Positions 37,974 to 46,532 of a DNA stretch of 64,000 nt are shown here, piece by piece. Source of the DNA: CAVXHQ01 sp963789535 (GTDB lineage Bacteria; Pseudomonadota; Alphaproteobacteria; Rhodobacterales; Rhodobacteraceae). Each line of letters opens with the position of its first letter. Position 1 is the first letter of the stretch. The notes beneath the pieces were generated by a model. It had not been told where the DNA came from. It saw only the letters and a list, made by a program, of their open reading frames with translations, and did not search any database. The position numbers and the translations under genes were made by a program. The stretch is from the NCBI GenBank assembly GCA_963789535.1, contig CAWBKU010000005.1, positions 1,550,001 through 1,614,000 on the forward strand. The letters are read 5' to 3'.

Positions 37974-38468
37974 ATGGGCGCAGGCGTGATGAAGTCGAGT
38001 GGCGGCGGCGGCGGGCGCAGGCGGCGGCGGGGTCGCAGCCAGCCGATGGCCGAGATCAACGTCACGCCCTTCGTCGACGTGATGCTGGTGCTGCTCATCA
38101 TCTTCATGGTGGCGGCCCCGCTGCTGACGGTGGGCGTGCCGGTCGAACTGCCGCAGACGGCGGCCAATGCGCTGCCCGCCGACGACGAGGAACCGCTGAC
38201 CGTGACGGTGACCGCCGAGGGCGTCATCATGATCCAGAACACCGAAGTGCCGCCCGGTGAGTTGATCGTCCGGTTGCAGGGGATCGCCGCCGAGCGGACC
38301 TCGGACCGGATCTTTCTGCGGGCGGACGGGGCCAATGCCTGGAACACCGTGGCCGAGGTGATGGGCGCGCTGAACGCGGGCGGATTCTCGAACATCGGGC
38401 TGGTGACGGATGTCGGCGGGCCGACGTTCGGGGGCGCGCCCGCGCCGGGCGCCGAACCCGGTCAGTAG
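37974..38468 (+). CDS. tolR: Tol-Pal system protein TolR
   Basis: 164 residues of the ExbD/TolR type. A Gly/Arg-rich cytoplasmic N-terminus precedes one membrane helix with the key proton-carrying Asp in INVTPFVDVMLVLLIIFMV. A periplasmic domain follows, with an extra PGAE-rich tail. Gap to tolQ is 21 bases. Confidence 0.95.
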   Translation: MGAGVMKSSGGGGGRRRRRGRSQPMAEINVTPFVDVMLVLLIIFMVAAPLLTVGVPVELPQTAANALPADDEEPLTVTVTAEGVIMIQNTEVPPGELIVRLQGIAAERTSDRIFLRADGANAWNTVAEVMGALNAGGFSNIGLVTDVGGPTFGGAPAPGAEPGQ

Positions 38469-38486
38469 GAGGGTCGCGGACGGGCG

Positions 38487-39650
38487 ATGTCGGAGATCAA
38501 GGCCGAATTCACCACCGGAACCTACGTCAGTGCGGTCGGCCACGCCGGGCTGATCGGCTGGCTTCTGCTTGGCTGGGGTTTGTCGTCCGATCCGCTGCCG
38601 TTCGAGGTGACGCAGGTGTCGGTCGTGTCGGGCGCCGAATATGCCGCGTTGGTCGAGGCCACGACACCGGCCGCAACCACCGACCAGCCGACCGCCCCCA
38701 GTGCCCCCGCCGTCGAGGAGCCGGTGCCGCCGGTGGCCGGGGAAGAGCCGGTGACGCCGCCCGCCGCCGAGACGCCGCCCGTGCCCCCGGCCGAGGAACA
38801 GCCGCCCGAGCCGCTCGAGCCGCTGCCGGTGCCTGCCGACGTCGAGGAGAACGCGCCCGTCCGCGACACGCCGCCCGCCCCCGTGACCCCCGACCTGCCC
38901 ATCGTGACCGACACCCCTCAGGAAGAAGCCGCCGACCGCGTCGCCGACGTGCCCACGCCGCCGCGCCCGCCCGAGGCGGACGTGGCCCCCGAGGTGCGCG
39001 ACGAGGTGGTCGAGGCCCCCGCCGAGATCGTCACCCCGCAGGAAGAGGCGCAGGAGGCCGCCGCCCCCGAGGAGGCCGCCAGCGAGGTCGTGACCGAGGC
39101 CGACATCCCTTCGGGCGCCCTCGACCGCGCGCCGCGCCCGCCGGCGCGCCCCGCCAACCTGCGCCCGCCGCCACCGCCCGCCGTGCCCGCCGAGACGGCG
39201 ACGGCGGATTCCGCCAACGTCGAGACGCCGACGCCGCCCGCGACCGACAGCACGGTCGACGACCTGTTGAGCGACCTCACGAGCGCGCCGGCCGTTACCG
39301 ACGCGCCCACCGGCAACCCCGGCCCGCCGATGACCGAAGGGCAGCGCGCCGACTTCGGCTTCTCCGTGCAGCAGTGCTGGCGCGTCGACACCGGGTCCGA
39401 GGCGTCGCGGGTGACGGTGCAGGTGACGTTCACGCTCGGCCGCGACCGGCGCGTCGTGGGCAACGTGATCGAGATGGTCGGCAATTCCGGCGGCTCGAAC
39501 GGCGCGGTCAATGCCGCCTTCGAGGCCGCGCGGCGTGCGATCCTGCGCTGCCAGAGCGAGGGCGGGGGGTTCCCGCTCGACGACGCGCAGTTCGAGCAAT
39601 GGCGCGAGGTGAGGATGACGTTCGATCCGACACAGATGAGGGTGAGATGA
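38487..39650 (+). CDS. tolA: Tol-Pal system protein TolA
   Basis: 387 residues: a single membrane helix at about 14-32, a long Pro/Glu/Ala-rich linker (about 55-280) and a C-terminal globular domain from about 283. That domain has two cysteines, in QQCWRV and ILRCQ, at the positions of the TolA domain III disulfide. The linker is Pro-rich and not the helical Ala/Lys type of enterobacteria. It bridges TolQR with Pal and TolB across the periplasm. The next gene overlaps by 4 bases and repeats the C-terminal domain. Confidence 0.88.
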   Translation: MSEIKAEFTTGTYVSAVGHAGLIGWLLLGWGLSSDPLPFEVTQVSVVSGAEYAALVEATTPAATTDQPTAPSAPAVEEPVPPVAGEEPVTPPAAETPPVPPAEEQPPEPLEPLPVPADVEENAPVRDTPPAPVTPDLPIVTDTPQEEAADRVADVPTPPRPPEADVAPEVRDEVVEAPAEIVTPQEEAQEAAAPEEAASEVVTEADIPSGALDRAPRPPARPANLRPPPPPAVPAETATADSANVETPTPPATDSTVDDLLSDLTSAPAVTDAPTGNPGPPMTEGQRADFGFSVQQCWRVDTGSEASRVTVQVTFTLGRDRRVVGNVIEMVGNSGGSNGAVNAAFEAARRAILRCQSEGGGFPLDDAQFEQWREVRMTFDPTQMRVR

Positions 39651-40054
39651 CGATATTCCGAGCGATGGCCGCCGCAGTCGTGCTGGCCGCCGGGGCCGCG
39701 CAGGCGCAGGATACCGCGACCGGCGACGGCACCGTGTGGGAGATGAGCGAGGCCGAGCGCGAGGGGTTCGCCAGCGCCGTCGGCGCGTGCTGGACGGTCG
39801 AGCCGTCGTTCCGGATGGTGACGGTCACGGTGCGGTTTTCGATGAACCGGCAGGGGCGGGTGATCGCCAGCAACGTCGAACTCGTCGAGGCGCGGGGTGG
39901 CGACGATCAGGCGCAGGCCAATGCCTACGAGGCCGTGCGCACCGCGATCCTGCGCTGCGAGGGGCGCGGCTATGATTTGCCGGAAGAGAAATACGAGATC
40001 TGGCGCGAGGTCGACATGACCTTCGACGGGCGCGATGGAACCCCGGCGGGATGA
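39647..40054 (+). CDS. Secreted single-domain paralogue of the TolA C-terminal domain
   Basis: 135 residues with a signal peptide (MTIFRAMAAAVVLAAGAAQA) and then one domain that matches the end of TolA along its whole length. Shared features are the first cysteine (ACWTV and QCWRV), VTVTVRFSMNRQGRVI against VTVQVTFTLGRDRRVV, EAVRTAILRCEGRGYDLP against EAARRAILRCQSEGGGFP, and WREVDMTFD against WREVRMTFD. It lacks the membrane helix and linker, so it would be soluble in the periplasm. It overlaps tolA by ATGA. A gene duplication followed by gain of a signal peptide is likely. It may bind TolB or Pal, or block TolA; that is inference. Confidence 0.85.
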   Translation: MTIFRAMAAAVVLAAGAAQAQDTATGDGTVWEMSEAEREGFASAVGACWTVEPSFRMVTVTVRFSMNRQGRVIASNVELVEARGGDDQAQANAYEAVRTAILRCEGRGYDLPEEKYEIWREVDMTFDGRDGTPAG

Positions 40055-40229
40055 CGCAGTTCCCTTCATCGGCGGTGCGCTGCCGCAAGAACGCAAGTTT
40101 GGTTCTCCCCTGCTGCCTATTGTGATGCTATGGGTTAATCCGATACCGACCCGCTGCGCCCCGTCTCCGGGGCAGATCCTGTCGCCGGACCGCCCAGACC
40201 GGTCCCAAAAAACGAAGGCCGAACGCCCG

Positions 40230-41567
40230 ATGAGAACCGCAATCGCCACTACGCTCGCCGCTGTCACCCTCCTGTTCGGCCTGCCTGCCGGACCGGCCGC
40301 AGCACAGGGCGGCCCGCTCGAGATCACCATCACCGACGGCGTGATCGAACCGCTCGATATCGCGGTACCCGCGTTTCAGGTGGAAACCGGCGGCGCCGAG
40401 CAACTGGCGCGCGACATCGCGGCGCTGGTGCAGCAGGATCTCGCCGGATCGGGCCTGTTCCGTGCGATCCCGGCCTCGTCCTTCATCTCGACACCCGCGA
40501 GTTTCGACGCCGCCGTGCAATACGCCGACTGGCGCGCGGTCAACGCCGACGGCCTCGTCATGGGGGCGGTCGCGGTGAACGGCGACCAGTTGACCGTGAA
40601 GTTCCGTCTCTACGACGTCTTTTCGGGCGCCGAACTGGGCGAGGGCCTGTTGTTCAACGGCACCGTGTCGGGCTGGCGCCGGGTGGCGCACAAGGTCGCG
40701 GACGCGGCCTATTCCCGGATCACCGGCGAGGGCGGCTATTTCGACAGCCGCGTCGTCTTCGTCGCCGAGAGCGGGCCGAAGGACAACCGCCTCAAGCGGC
40801 TTGCGATCATGGATTACGATGGCGCCAACCTGCAATTCCTGACCGACAGTTCCAGCATCGTGCTGGCGCCGCGGTTCTCGCCCTCGGGCGACCGGATTTC
40901 CTATACCTCCTACGAAAGCGGCTTTCCCCGGGTCAACATGATCGACGTGGCCACCGTGGGGCGGCGCGAGATCCAGACGCAGCCGGGTGAAATGGCGTTC
41001 TCGCCGCGCTTTTCCCGCGACGGGCGGCAGGTGATCTACAGTTTGGCCGACGGCGGCAATACCGACATCTGGCGCACGGACCTGGCGACCGGCGTCCACA
41101 CCCGGCTGACCTCGGCGCCCTCGATCGAGACTTCGCCCTCGTTCTCGCCCGACGGCACCCAGATCGTGTTCGAGAGCGATCGGTCAGGCACCCAGCAGCT
41201 CTATATCATGAGTGCGCAGGGCGGCGAGCCGCGGCGGATCTCGTTCGAGGACGGGGCGCGTTATGGCTCTCCCGTCTGGTCGCCGCGCGGCGATCTGATC
41301 GCGTTCACCCGGCAGGGGGCCGGGCGGTTCCACATCGGCGTGATGCGCACCGACGGCTCGGAGGAGCGTCTGCTCACCGCCTCGCCGCTGGACGAAAGCC
41401 CGACCTGGGCGCCCAATGGCCGGGTGCTGATGTTCACCCGCGAGGTGCTCGGCGATGGCGGCGGGCCGTCGCTCTATATGGTCGACATCTCGGGCCGGGT
41501 GCCGCCGCGGCAACTGCCGATCCAGGGCTTCGCCTCGGACCCGAGCTGGGGTCCGTTGCAGCCCTGA
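40230..41567 (+). CDS. tolB: Tol-Pal system beta-propeller protein TolB
   Basis: 445 residues. Signal peptide 1-25 (ending GPAAA), then the N-terminal domain with LDIAVPAFQ and ARDIAALVQQDLAGSGLFRAI, then a six-bladed propeller with repeats such as APRFSPSGDRISYTSYESG, FSPRFSRDGRQVIYSLADG and PSFSPDGTQIVFESDRSG. It binds Pal in the periplasm. A 175-base gap precedes it, with no hairpin that I can see, so a separate promoter is possible. Confidence 0.95.
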   Translation: MRTAIATTLAAVTLLFGLPAGPAAAQGGPLEITITDGVIEPLDIAVPAFQVETGGAEQLARDIAALVQQDLAGSGLFRAIPASSFISTPASFDAAVQYADWRAVNADGLVMGAVAVNGDQLTVKFRLYDVFSGAELGEGLLFNGTVSGWRRVAHKVADAAYSRITGEGGYFDSRVVFVAESGPKDNRLKRLAIMDYDGANLQFLTDSSSIVLAPRFSPSGDRISYTSYESGFPRVNMIDVATVGRREIQTQPGEMAFSPRFSRDGRQVIYSLADGGNTDIWRTDLATGVHTRLTSAPSIETSPSFSPDGTQIVFESDRSGTQQLYIMSAQGGEPRRISFEDGARYGSPVWSPRGDLIAFTRQGAGRFHIGVMRTDGSEERLLTASPLDESPTWAPNGRVLMFTREVLGDGGGPSLYMVDISGRVPPRQLPIQGFASDPSWGPLQP

Positions 41568-41663
41568 AACAGGGTGTGAGCGGCGCGCAGACCCGCATTC
41601 CCAAGCCGCACGCAACCTGATATGGCGTAACCAACAGGCACAGATACAAGAACAGGCATTGCC

Positions 41664-42209
41664 ATGACATTTCTCGCCCTCCTCACCCGACCCGCCGCCA
41701 TCGCCCTGATCGTCGGCGCCCTCGCCCTGTCCGCCTGCACCCGGCCCGACCGGTTCGGGGCCACCGGTGGCGTCGACCCGAACGCGGGCCCGCTTGGTGC
41801 GGGTGTCGGCGTCGGCACGACGGGTGGTCCGAACGATCCGACGAGCCCCGAGTATTTCAACCAGACGGTCGGCGACCGCGTCCTCTTCGTGGTCGACCAG
41901 TCGACGCTCACGGACGTGGGCCGCGCGACGCTCGACGGGCAGGCGCAGTGGCTGCTCACCAACGCGAGCTATCTCGCCGTGATCGAGGGTCACGCCGACG
42001 AGCAGGGCACCCGCGAATACAACGTCGCACTGGGCGCGCGGCGCGCCAATGCGGTGCGCGAATACCTGATCTCGCGCGGGGTGCCGGCGGGCCGGTTGCG
42101 CACCATCAGCTATGGCAAGGAACGCCCGGTCGCGACCTGCTCCAGCGAAAGCTGCTATAGCCAGAACCGCCGCGCGGTGACGATCATCTCGATCGGGTCG
42201 GTGAGCTGA
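41664..42209 (+). CDS. pal: Peptidoglycan-associated lipoprotein Pal
   Basis: 181 residues. The lipobox LSAC puts the acylated cysteine at residue 25. A Gly-rich linker leads to an OmpA-like domain with the peptidoglycan-binding stretch IEGHADEQGTREYNVALGARRANAVREYL. It anchors the outer membrane to the wall and partners TolA and TolB. Two extra cysteines occur late (TCSSESCYSQNRR). Confidence 0.95.
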   Translation: MTFLALLTRPAAIALIVGALALSACTRPDRFGATGGVDPNAGPLGAGVGVGTTGGPNDPTSPEYFNQTVGDRVLFVVDQSTLTDVGRATLDGQAQWLLTNASYLAVIEGHADEQGTREYNVALGARRANAVREYLISRGVPAGRLRTISYGKERPVATCSSESCYSQNRRAVTIISIGSVS

Positions 42210-42229
42210 TCGGGCCGGGGAGGGCTGCG

Positions 42230-43054
42230 ATGAACGTCTTCAGAGGGTTCGCGTTCGCCGTGGCGATGCTGCTGCCCGGGGTCGGATCGGCGCAGCAGGG
42301 CGAGACGCTGGCCGACATCCGCTCGCAGTTGTCGGCGCTCTATATCGACATCCAGAACCTGCGCGGCGAACTGGCGAGTTCGGGGACGCTGTCGACAGGC
42401 GTGCAGGGCAACACGCCGCTCGACCGCCTGAACGGGATCGAGGCCGAGTTGCAGCGGCTGACCGCGCGAACCGAGGAACTGGAGTTCCGGATCAACCGGA
42501 TCACCGTCGACGGCACCAACCGGATCGGCGACCTCGAGTTCCGGCTGTGCGAGCTGGAGCCCGGCTGCGACATCGGGGCGCTCGGCGATACGCCGTCGCT
42601 CGGCGGGGTGGACAACGGCGCGACGGTGGTGCCGCCTGCCACGGGGACCGATACGGGCACGCCCGCCCTGGCGATCGGCGAAGAAGGCGACTTTCGGCGG
42701 GCGCAGGAGGCGCTCGCCACAGGTGACTTTCGCGGCGCCGCTGACCAGCTTGCGGCCTTTGTCCAGACCTATCCGGGCGGACCGCTGACGCCGCAGGCGT
42801 TCTTTCTGCGCGGTCAGGCCCTCGAGGGTCTGGGCGAGATGCAGCAGGCCGGGCTCGCCTATCTCGATGCGTTCTCGTCCGATCCGTCGGGCGCGCAGGC
42901 GCCGCGTGCGCTGCTCGGTCTGGGCAAGTCGCTGGTCTCGCTCGGGCAGACGGTGGATGGCTGCGTGACGCTGGGCGAGGTGTCGGTGCGGTTCCCGACA
43001 GCGCCGGAAGTGGCCGAGGCGAACGCGCTGCGGATCAGCGCGGGATGCAGTTAG
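42230..43054 (+). CDS. cpoB: Cell division coordinator CpoB (YbgF)
   Basis: 274 residues. Signal peptide 1-21, then a coiled-coil region at about 25-100 (LADIRSQLSALYIDIQNLRG and IEAELQRLTARTEEL) and C-terminal TPR repeats (RRAQEALATGDFRGAADQLAAF, TPQAFFLRGQALEGLGEM). CpoB coordinates peptidoglycan synthesis and outer-membrane constriction with Tol. Its stop overlaps the first possible start of the broken tilS gene. Confidence 0.9.
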   Translation: MNVFRGFAFAVAMLLPGVGSAQQGETLADIRSQLSALYIDIQNLRGELASSGTLSTGVQGNTPLDRLNGIEAELQRLTARTEELEFRINRITVDGTNRIGDLEFRLCELEPGCDIGALGDTPSLGGVDNGATVVPPATGTDTGTPALAIGEEGDFRRAQEALATGDFRGAADQLAAFVQTYPGGPLTPQAFFLRGQALEGLGEMQQAGLAYLDAFSSDPSGAQAPRALLGLGKSLVSLGQTVDGCVTLGEVSVRFPTAPEVAEANALRISAGCS

Positions 43055-44310
43055 ACGCGATCGTCCGCCTGGCAGAGACGCGATGCTCCTTCGGCATGTC
43101 GCGATGTGGGCCCTCCCGGGTAAACCTGCCCAGATCGGCGTTGCGGTGTCGGGCGGTGGCGATTCGATGTCTCTTCTGCATCTGTTCCTCGCCGGTCGCG
43201 CAGGGACCGACAGAACATACAGCTGTCACGGTCGATCACGGACTGCCGACCCGGCGCTGCGGCAGAGGCAGAAGCGGTCCGTGCCCGGTTCTGCACCGAA
43301 GCGGCATCGCACATGCCACCTGAACTGGCAGGGTTGGGATGGTCACGGCAATCTTCCGGCAGAGGCCCGTCGCGCACGCTTACGCGCTGATCGCGGATGG
43401 GCGCGCGCGACCGGGCGTCGGGCGCGTCGTTCTGGGCCATACCCGCGACGATGTCGCCGAGACCTTTGTCATGCGGCTGACGCGCAAGGCCGGGATCGAC
43501 GGATTGTCGCAGATGGAAATCCGGTTTCGACGTCATGGTGTCGACTGGGTGCGGCCCCTGTTGCGCGAGCTCGCGCCGACCTGCGGCGTTACCTCGTCCG
43601 ACACGGTCTGGACTGGATCGAAGACCCCTCGAACGAGGACGAGACCTTCGAGCGGACGCGGTGCGCCAGGCGATTGACCTTCTCGCGCCGCTGGGGATCG
43701 ACGTCGATGCTCTGTCGAGCGCGGCAATGGCGGTGAATGGCGCGCGGGCCCTCGAGTCTCTATGTCTGTCAGGAGGCTGACCGCCATGCTGCGACACAGG
43801 CGGGGGACATTGCTACTGCCCTCGATCGCGCAGAGCCCTTGTTTCCCGGGGAAATCAAACGCCGACTTCATGCCCGGGCGGTTGCAGTGGCACGGTCGGC
43901 TTGAGTATCCGCCGCGCCATGACGCGCAAACTACGCTCTTGGCGGGACTGGCAGCACCACGGGCAAACATACGGTCGGCGGCTGTTTCTGGTCGTTCAAG
44001 AGGGTACGACTACGGTTCACCCGCGAATTCAACGCCGTAAAGGACATGACCGCTCCAACTGACGCCGTTTGGGACACGCCACTGGTCCCTCGACGGCCCC
44101 CACGCCCCTGACCTGCACGCAGCCGCCCTCGGCGAGGCCGTGTCGCAATGCACCGACTGGCGCGCCTCCGGCCTGCCGCGCGCCTCGCTCATGGCGTCGC
44201 CTGCCGTCTGGCGCGGCGACACCCTCGTCGCGGCGCCGCTTGCGGGGTTCAATGCGGCGTGGACCGCGCGGATTGTCGCGGATTTCCATTCGAGCCTCGT
44301 TTCGCATTGA
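43045..44310 (+). pseudogene. tilS: tRNA(Ile)-lysidine synthetase, remnant with about ten frameshifts
   Basis: The span has the length of a complete tilS (about 420 codons), and pieces of the protein occur in order in all three frames. They include the ATP loop VAVSGGGDSMSLLH, VTVDHG, NWQGWDGHGNLPAEARRAR, VVLGHTRDDVAETFVMRLTRKAGIDGL, LDWIEDPSNEDETF, RFTREFNAVKDMTAP and a C-terminal HWSLDGPHAPDLHAAALGEA through to SLMASPAVWRGDTLVAAPL. Moving between them needs roughly ten one- or two-base shifts, plus an in-frame tga near 43900. GC content at silent sites is lower than in the neighbours. TilS makes lysidine in tRNA-Ile so AUA is read as Ile. Position between cpoB and ftsH is the normal one. 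Confidence 0.85.
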
Positions 44311-44401
44311 AGATCGCGCCCGAACCCCTATTTTGATTGACAACGCCGGTGCGTCCGCGCCCGGCCCCCGACAAACACCTGTTCCGCAAGGGAGACCCCA
44401 C

Positions 44402-46321
44402 TTGGGCAATGCGCGCAACATAGCTTTCTGGGTGGTGCTGTTCCTGCTGGTTCTGGCGCTGTTCAACCTGTTCAGCGGCAGCACCGGCACGATGAGTGCC
44501 AACACCCGCAGCTATTCCGATTTCGTTACCGCCGTCGAAAACAATGCGGTCGCGCAGGCGACGCTGGATGGCGAGCGTGTGCGGTTCCGCGGCACCGACG
44601 GGCGGGATTACGTGACGATCCTGCCGTCCGATGCCGAGGTGTCGAACCTGCTGATCGCCAACGACATTCCGTTCCAGGCGGAAAGCCAGCAACAATCGGT
44701 GCTGTCGTCGTTCCTGCTCTCGCTCCTGCCGTTCCTGCTGCTGATCGGTGTCTGGGTCTATTTCATGAACCGGATGCAGGGCGGCGGACGGGGTGGCGCC
44801 ATGGGGTTCGGCAAGTCAAAGGCGAAACTGCTGACCGAAAAGCATGGTCGCGTCACCTTCGACGAGGTGGCGGGTATCGACGAGGCGAAGGAAGAGCTCG
44901 AGGAGATCGTCGAGTTCCTGCGCAATCCGCAGAAGTTCAGCCGTCTGGGCGGCAAAATCCCCAAAGGCGCGCTGCTCGTCGGCCCACCGGGCACCGGCAA
45001 GACGCTGCTCGCGCGCGCCATCGCGGGTGAGGCGGGCGTGCCGTTCTTCACGATTTCCGGCTCCGACTTCGTCGAGATGTTCGTCGGCGTCGGTGCGAGC
45101 CGCGTGCGCGACATGTTCGAGCAGGCCAAGAAGAATGCGCCCTGCATCGTGTTCATCGACGAAATCGACGCCGTGGGCCGTTCGCGCGGTGCAGGCTACG
45201 GTGGTGGCAACGACGAGCGCGAACAGACGCTGAACCAGTTGCTCGTCGAGATGGACGGTTTCGAGGCGAACGAGGGGATCATCATCGTCGCCGCGACCAA
45301 CCGGCCCGACGTCCTCGACCCCGCGCTGCTGCGCCCGGGTCGCTTCGACCGTCAGGTGCAGGTGCCGAACCCCGACATCAAGGGCCGCGAGAAGATCCTC
45401 GGCGTCCACGCCCGCAAGACGCCGCTCGGCCCCGATGTCGATCTGCGGATCATCGCGCGCGGCACGCCCGGGTTCTCGGGCGCAGACCTTGCCAACCTCG
45501 TGAACGAAGCGGCGCTTACGGCGGCGCGCGTGGGTCGGCGGTTCCTGACCATGATCGACTTCGAGAATGCCAAGGACAAGGTGATGATGGGGTCCGAGCG
45601 CCGCTCGATGGTCATGACCGAAGACGAAAAGAAGCTGACCGCCTATCACGAGGCGGGCCACGCCATCGTCGGCCTGAATGTCCCGCAGCACGACCCGATC
45701 CACAAGGCGACGATCATCCCGCGCGGCCGTGCGCTGGGCCTCGTGCTGTCCCTCCCCGAGCGCGACCAGCTCTCGGTGAGCTATATCAAGTATACGTCGA
45801 AGATCGCCATGGCGATGGGGGGCCGCGTCGCCGAGGAACTCGTGTTCGGCAAGGATCACGTGACCTCGGGTGCCTCGTCCGACATCCAGCAGGTGAGCCG
45901 GATCGCGCGCGCCATGGTGACGCAGTTCGGCTATTCCGAAGAGCTGGGGTTCGTCGACTATGCCAACGAGCAGAACAGCCCGCTCGGTGCCTACGGTGGC
46001 GGCACGACCCATTCCGCCGCGACCCAGAAGATCATCGACGACAAGGTCCGCGAGATGATCGATACCGGCTATCAGACCGCCAAGCGGATCCTGACCGAAA
46101 AGCGCGACGACCTCGAGCGGCTGGCGCAGGGTCTTCTGGAATACGAGACGCTGACCGGCAACGAGATCACCCGCGTCATCGCGGGAGAGCCGCTGAACCG
46201 GGGCGACGACGACAACATGCTCGACCCCAAGGGTCCGGGTTCGTCCGTCACCTCGATCCCGAAGACCAAGGGCCGCAAGCCCAAGGGCGACGGCACGCTG
46301 GAGCCCGAACCCTCCGCCTGA
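44402..46321 (+). CDS. ftsH: ATP-dependent zinc metalloprotease FtsH
   Basis: 639 residues. Two membrane helices (about 8-24 and 102-121) flank a periplasmic domain. The AAA+ module has Walker A GPPGTGKT (194-201), IVFIDEIDAVGRSRG and the SRH region ATNRPDVLDPALLRPGRFDR. The zinc motif is HEAGH at 416-420. It degrades membrane and short-lived regulatory proteins. I chose TTG 44402 (LGNARNIAFWVVLFLL) because an aagggaga site lies ahead and this is the start usual for the group; the longer frame overlaps the tilS tail. Confidence 0.95.
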   Translation: MGNARNIAFWVVLFLLVLALFNLFSGSTGTMSANTRSYSDFVTAVENNAVAQATLDGERVRFRGTDGRDYVTILPSDAEVSNLLIANDIPFQAESQQQSVLSSFLLSLLPFLLLIGVWVYFMNRMQGGGRGGAMGFGKSKAKLLTEKHGRVTFDEVAGIDEAKEELEEIVEFLRNPQKFSRLGGKIPKGALLVGPPGTGKTLLARAIAGEAGVPFFTISGSDFVEMFVGVGASRVRDMFEQAKKNAPCIVFIDEIDAVGRSRGAGYGGGNDEREQTLNQLLVEMDGFEANEGIIIVAATNRPDVLDPALLRPGRFDRQVQVPNPDIKGREKILGVHARKTPLGPDVDLRIIARGTPGFSGADLANLVNEAALTAARVGRRFLTMIDFENAKDKVMMGSERRSMVMTEDEKKLTAYHEAGHAIVGLNVPQHDPIHKATIIPRGRALGLVLSLPERDQLSVSYIKYTSKIAMAMGGRVAEELVFGKDHVTSGASSDIQQVSRIARAMVTQFGYSEELGFVDYANEQNSPLGAYGGGTTHSAATQKIIDDKVREMIDTGYQTAKRILTEKRDDLERLAQGLLEYETLTGNEITRVIAGEPLNRGDDDNMLDPKGPGSSVTSIPKTKGRKPKGDGTLEPEPSA

Positions 46322-46340
46322 AGGCGGCGACACGAACCGA

Positions 46341-46369
46341 AAGGCTCCGCAGAGGATGCGGGGCCTTTT
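46341..46369 (+). terminator. Rho-independent terminator after ftsH
   Basis: AAGGCTCCGC pairs with GCGGGGCCTT (one wobble pair) around a 7-base loop, and the stem runs into TTTT. It lies 20 bases after the ftsH stop and ends the tol-pal-ftsH transcription unit. Confidence 0.85.
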
Positions 46370-46532
46370 GCGTTCTCGGCCTTCATCCACCCGGGGCCCT
46401 GCCGCCCGCCGATTTCGCGACCCGATATGTCGGAAACGCCCTGCGTCGTCCCGTCCACCCCGCGTAGAAGGGCGACAATCACATCCGGGCCGTGTTCAGG
46501 TGAACCGCTGCCCGCCGAGCAGGGGCACGTCC

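Noticed and set aside
36783..39599. A minus-strand frame of about 940 codons across the tol genes
   Set aside because: It is antisense to recognisable ybgC, tolQ, tolR and tolA and shows only Gly/Arg/His-rich composition.
39374..40054. The TolA-like small gene as a frameshifted part of tolA
   Set aside because: tolA already has a complete C-terminal domain, and the small gene has its own ATG and signal peptide.
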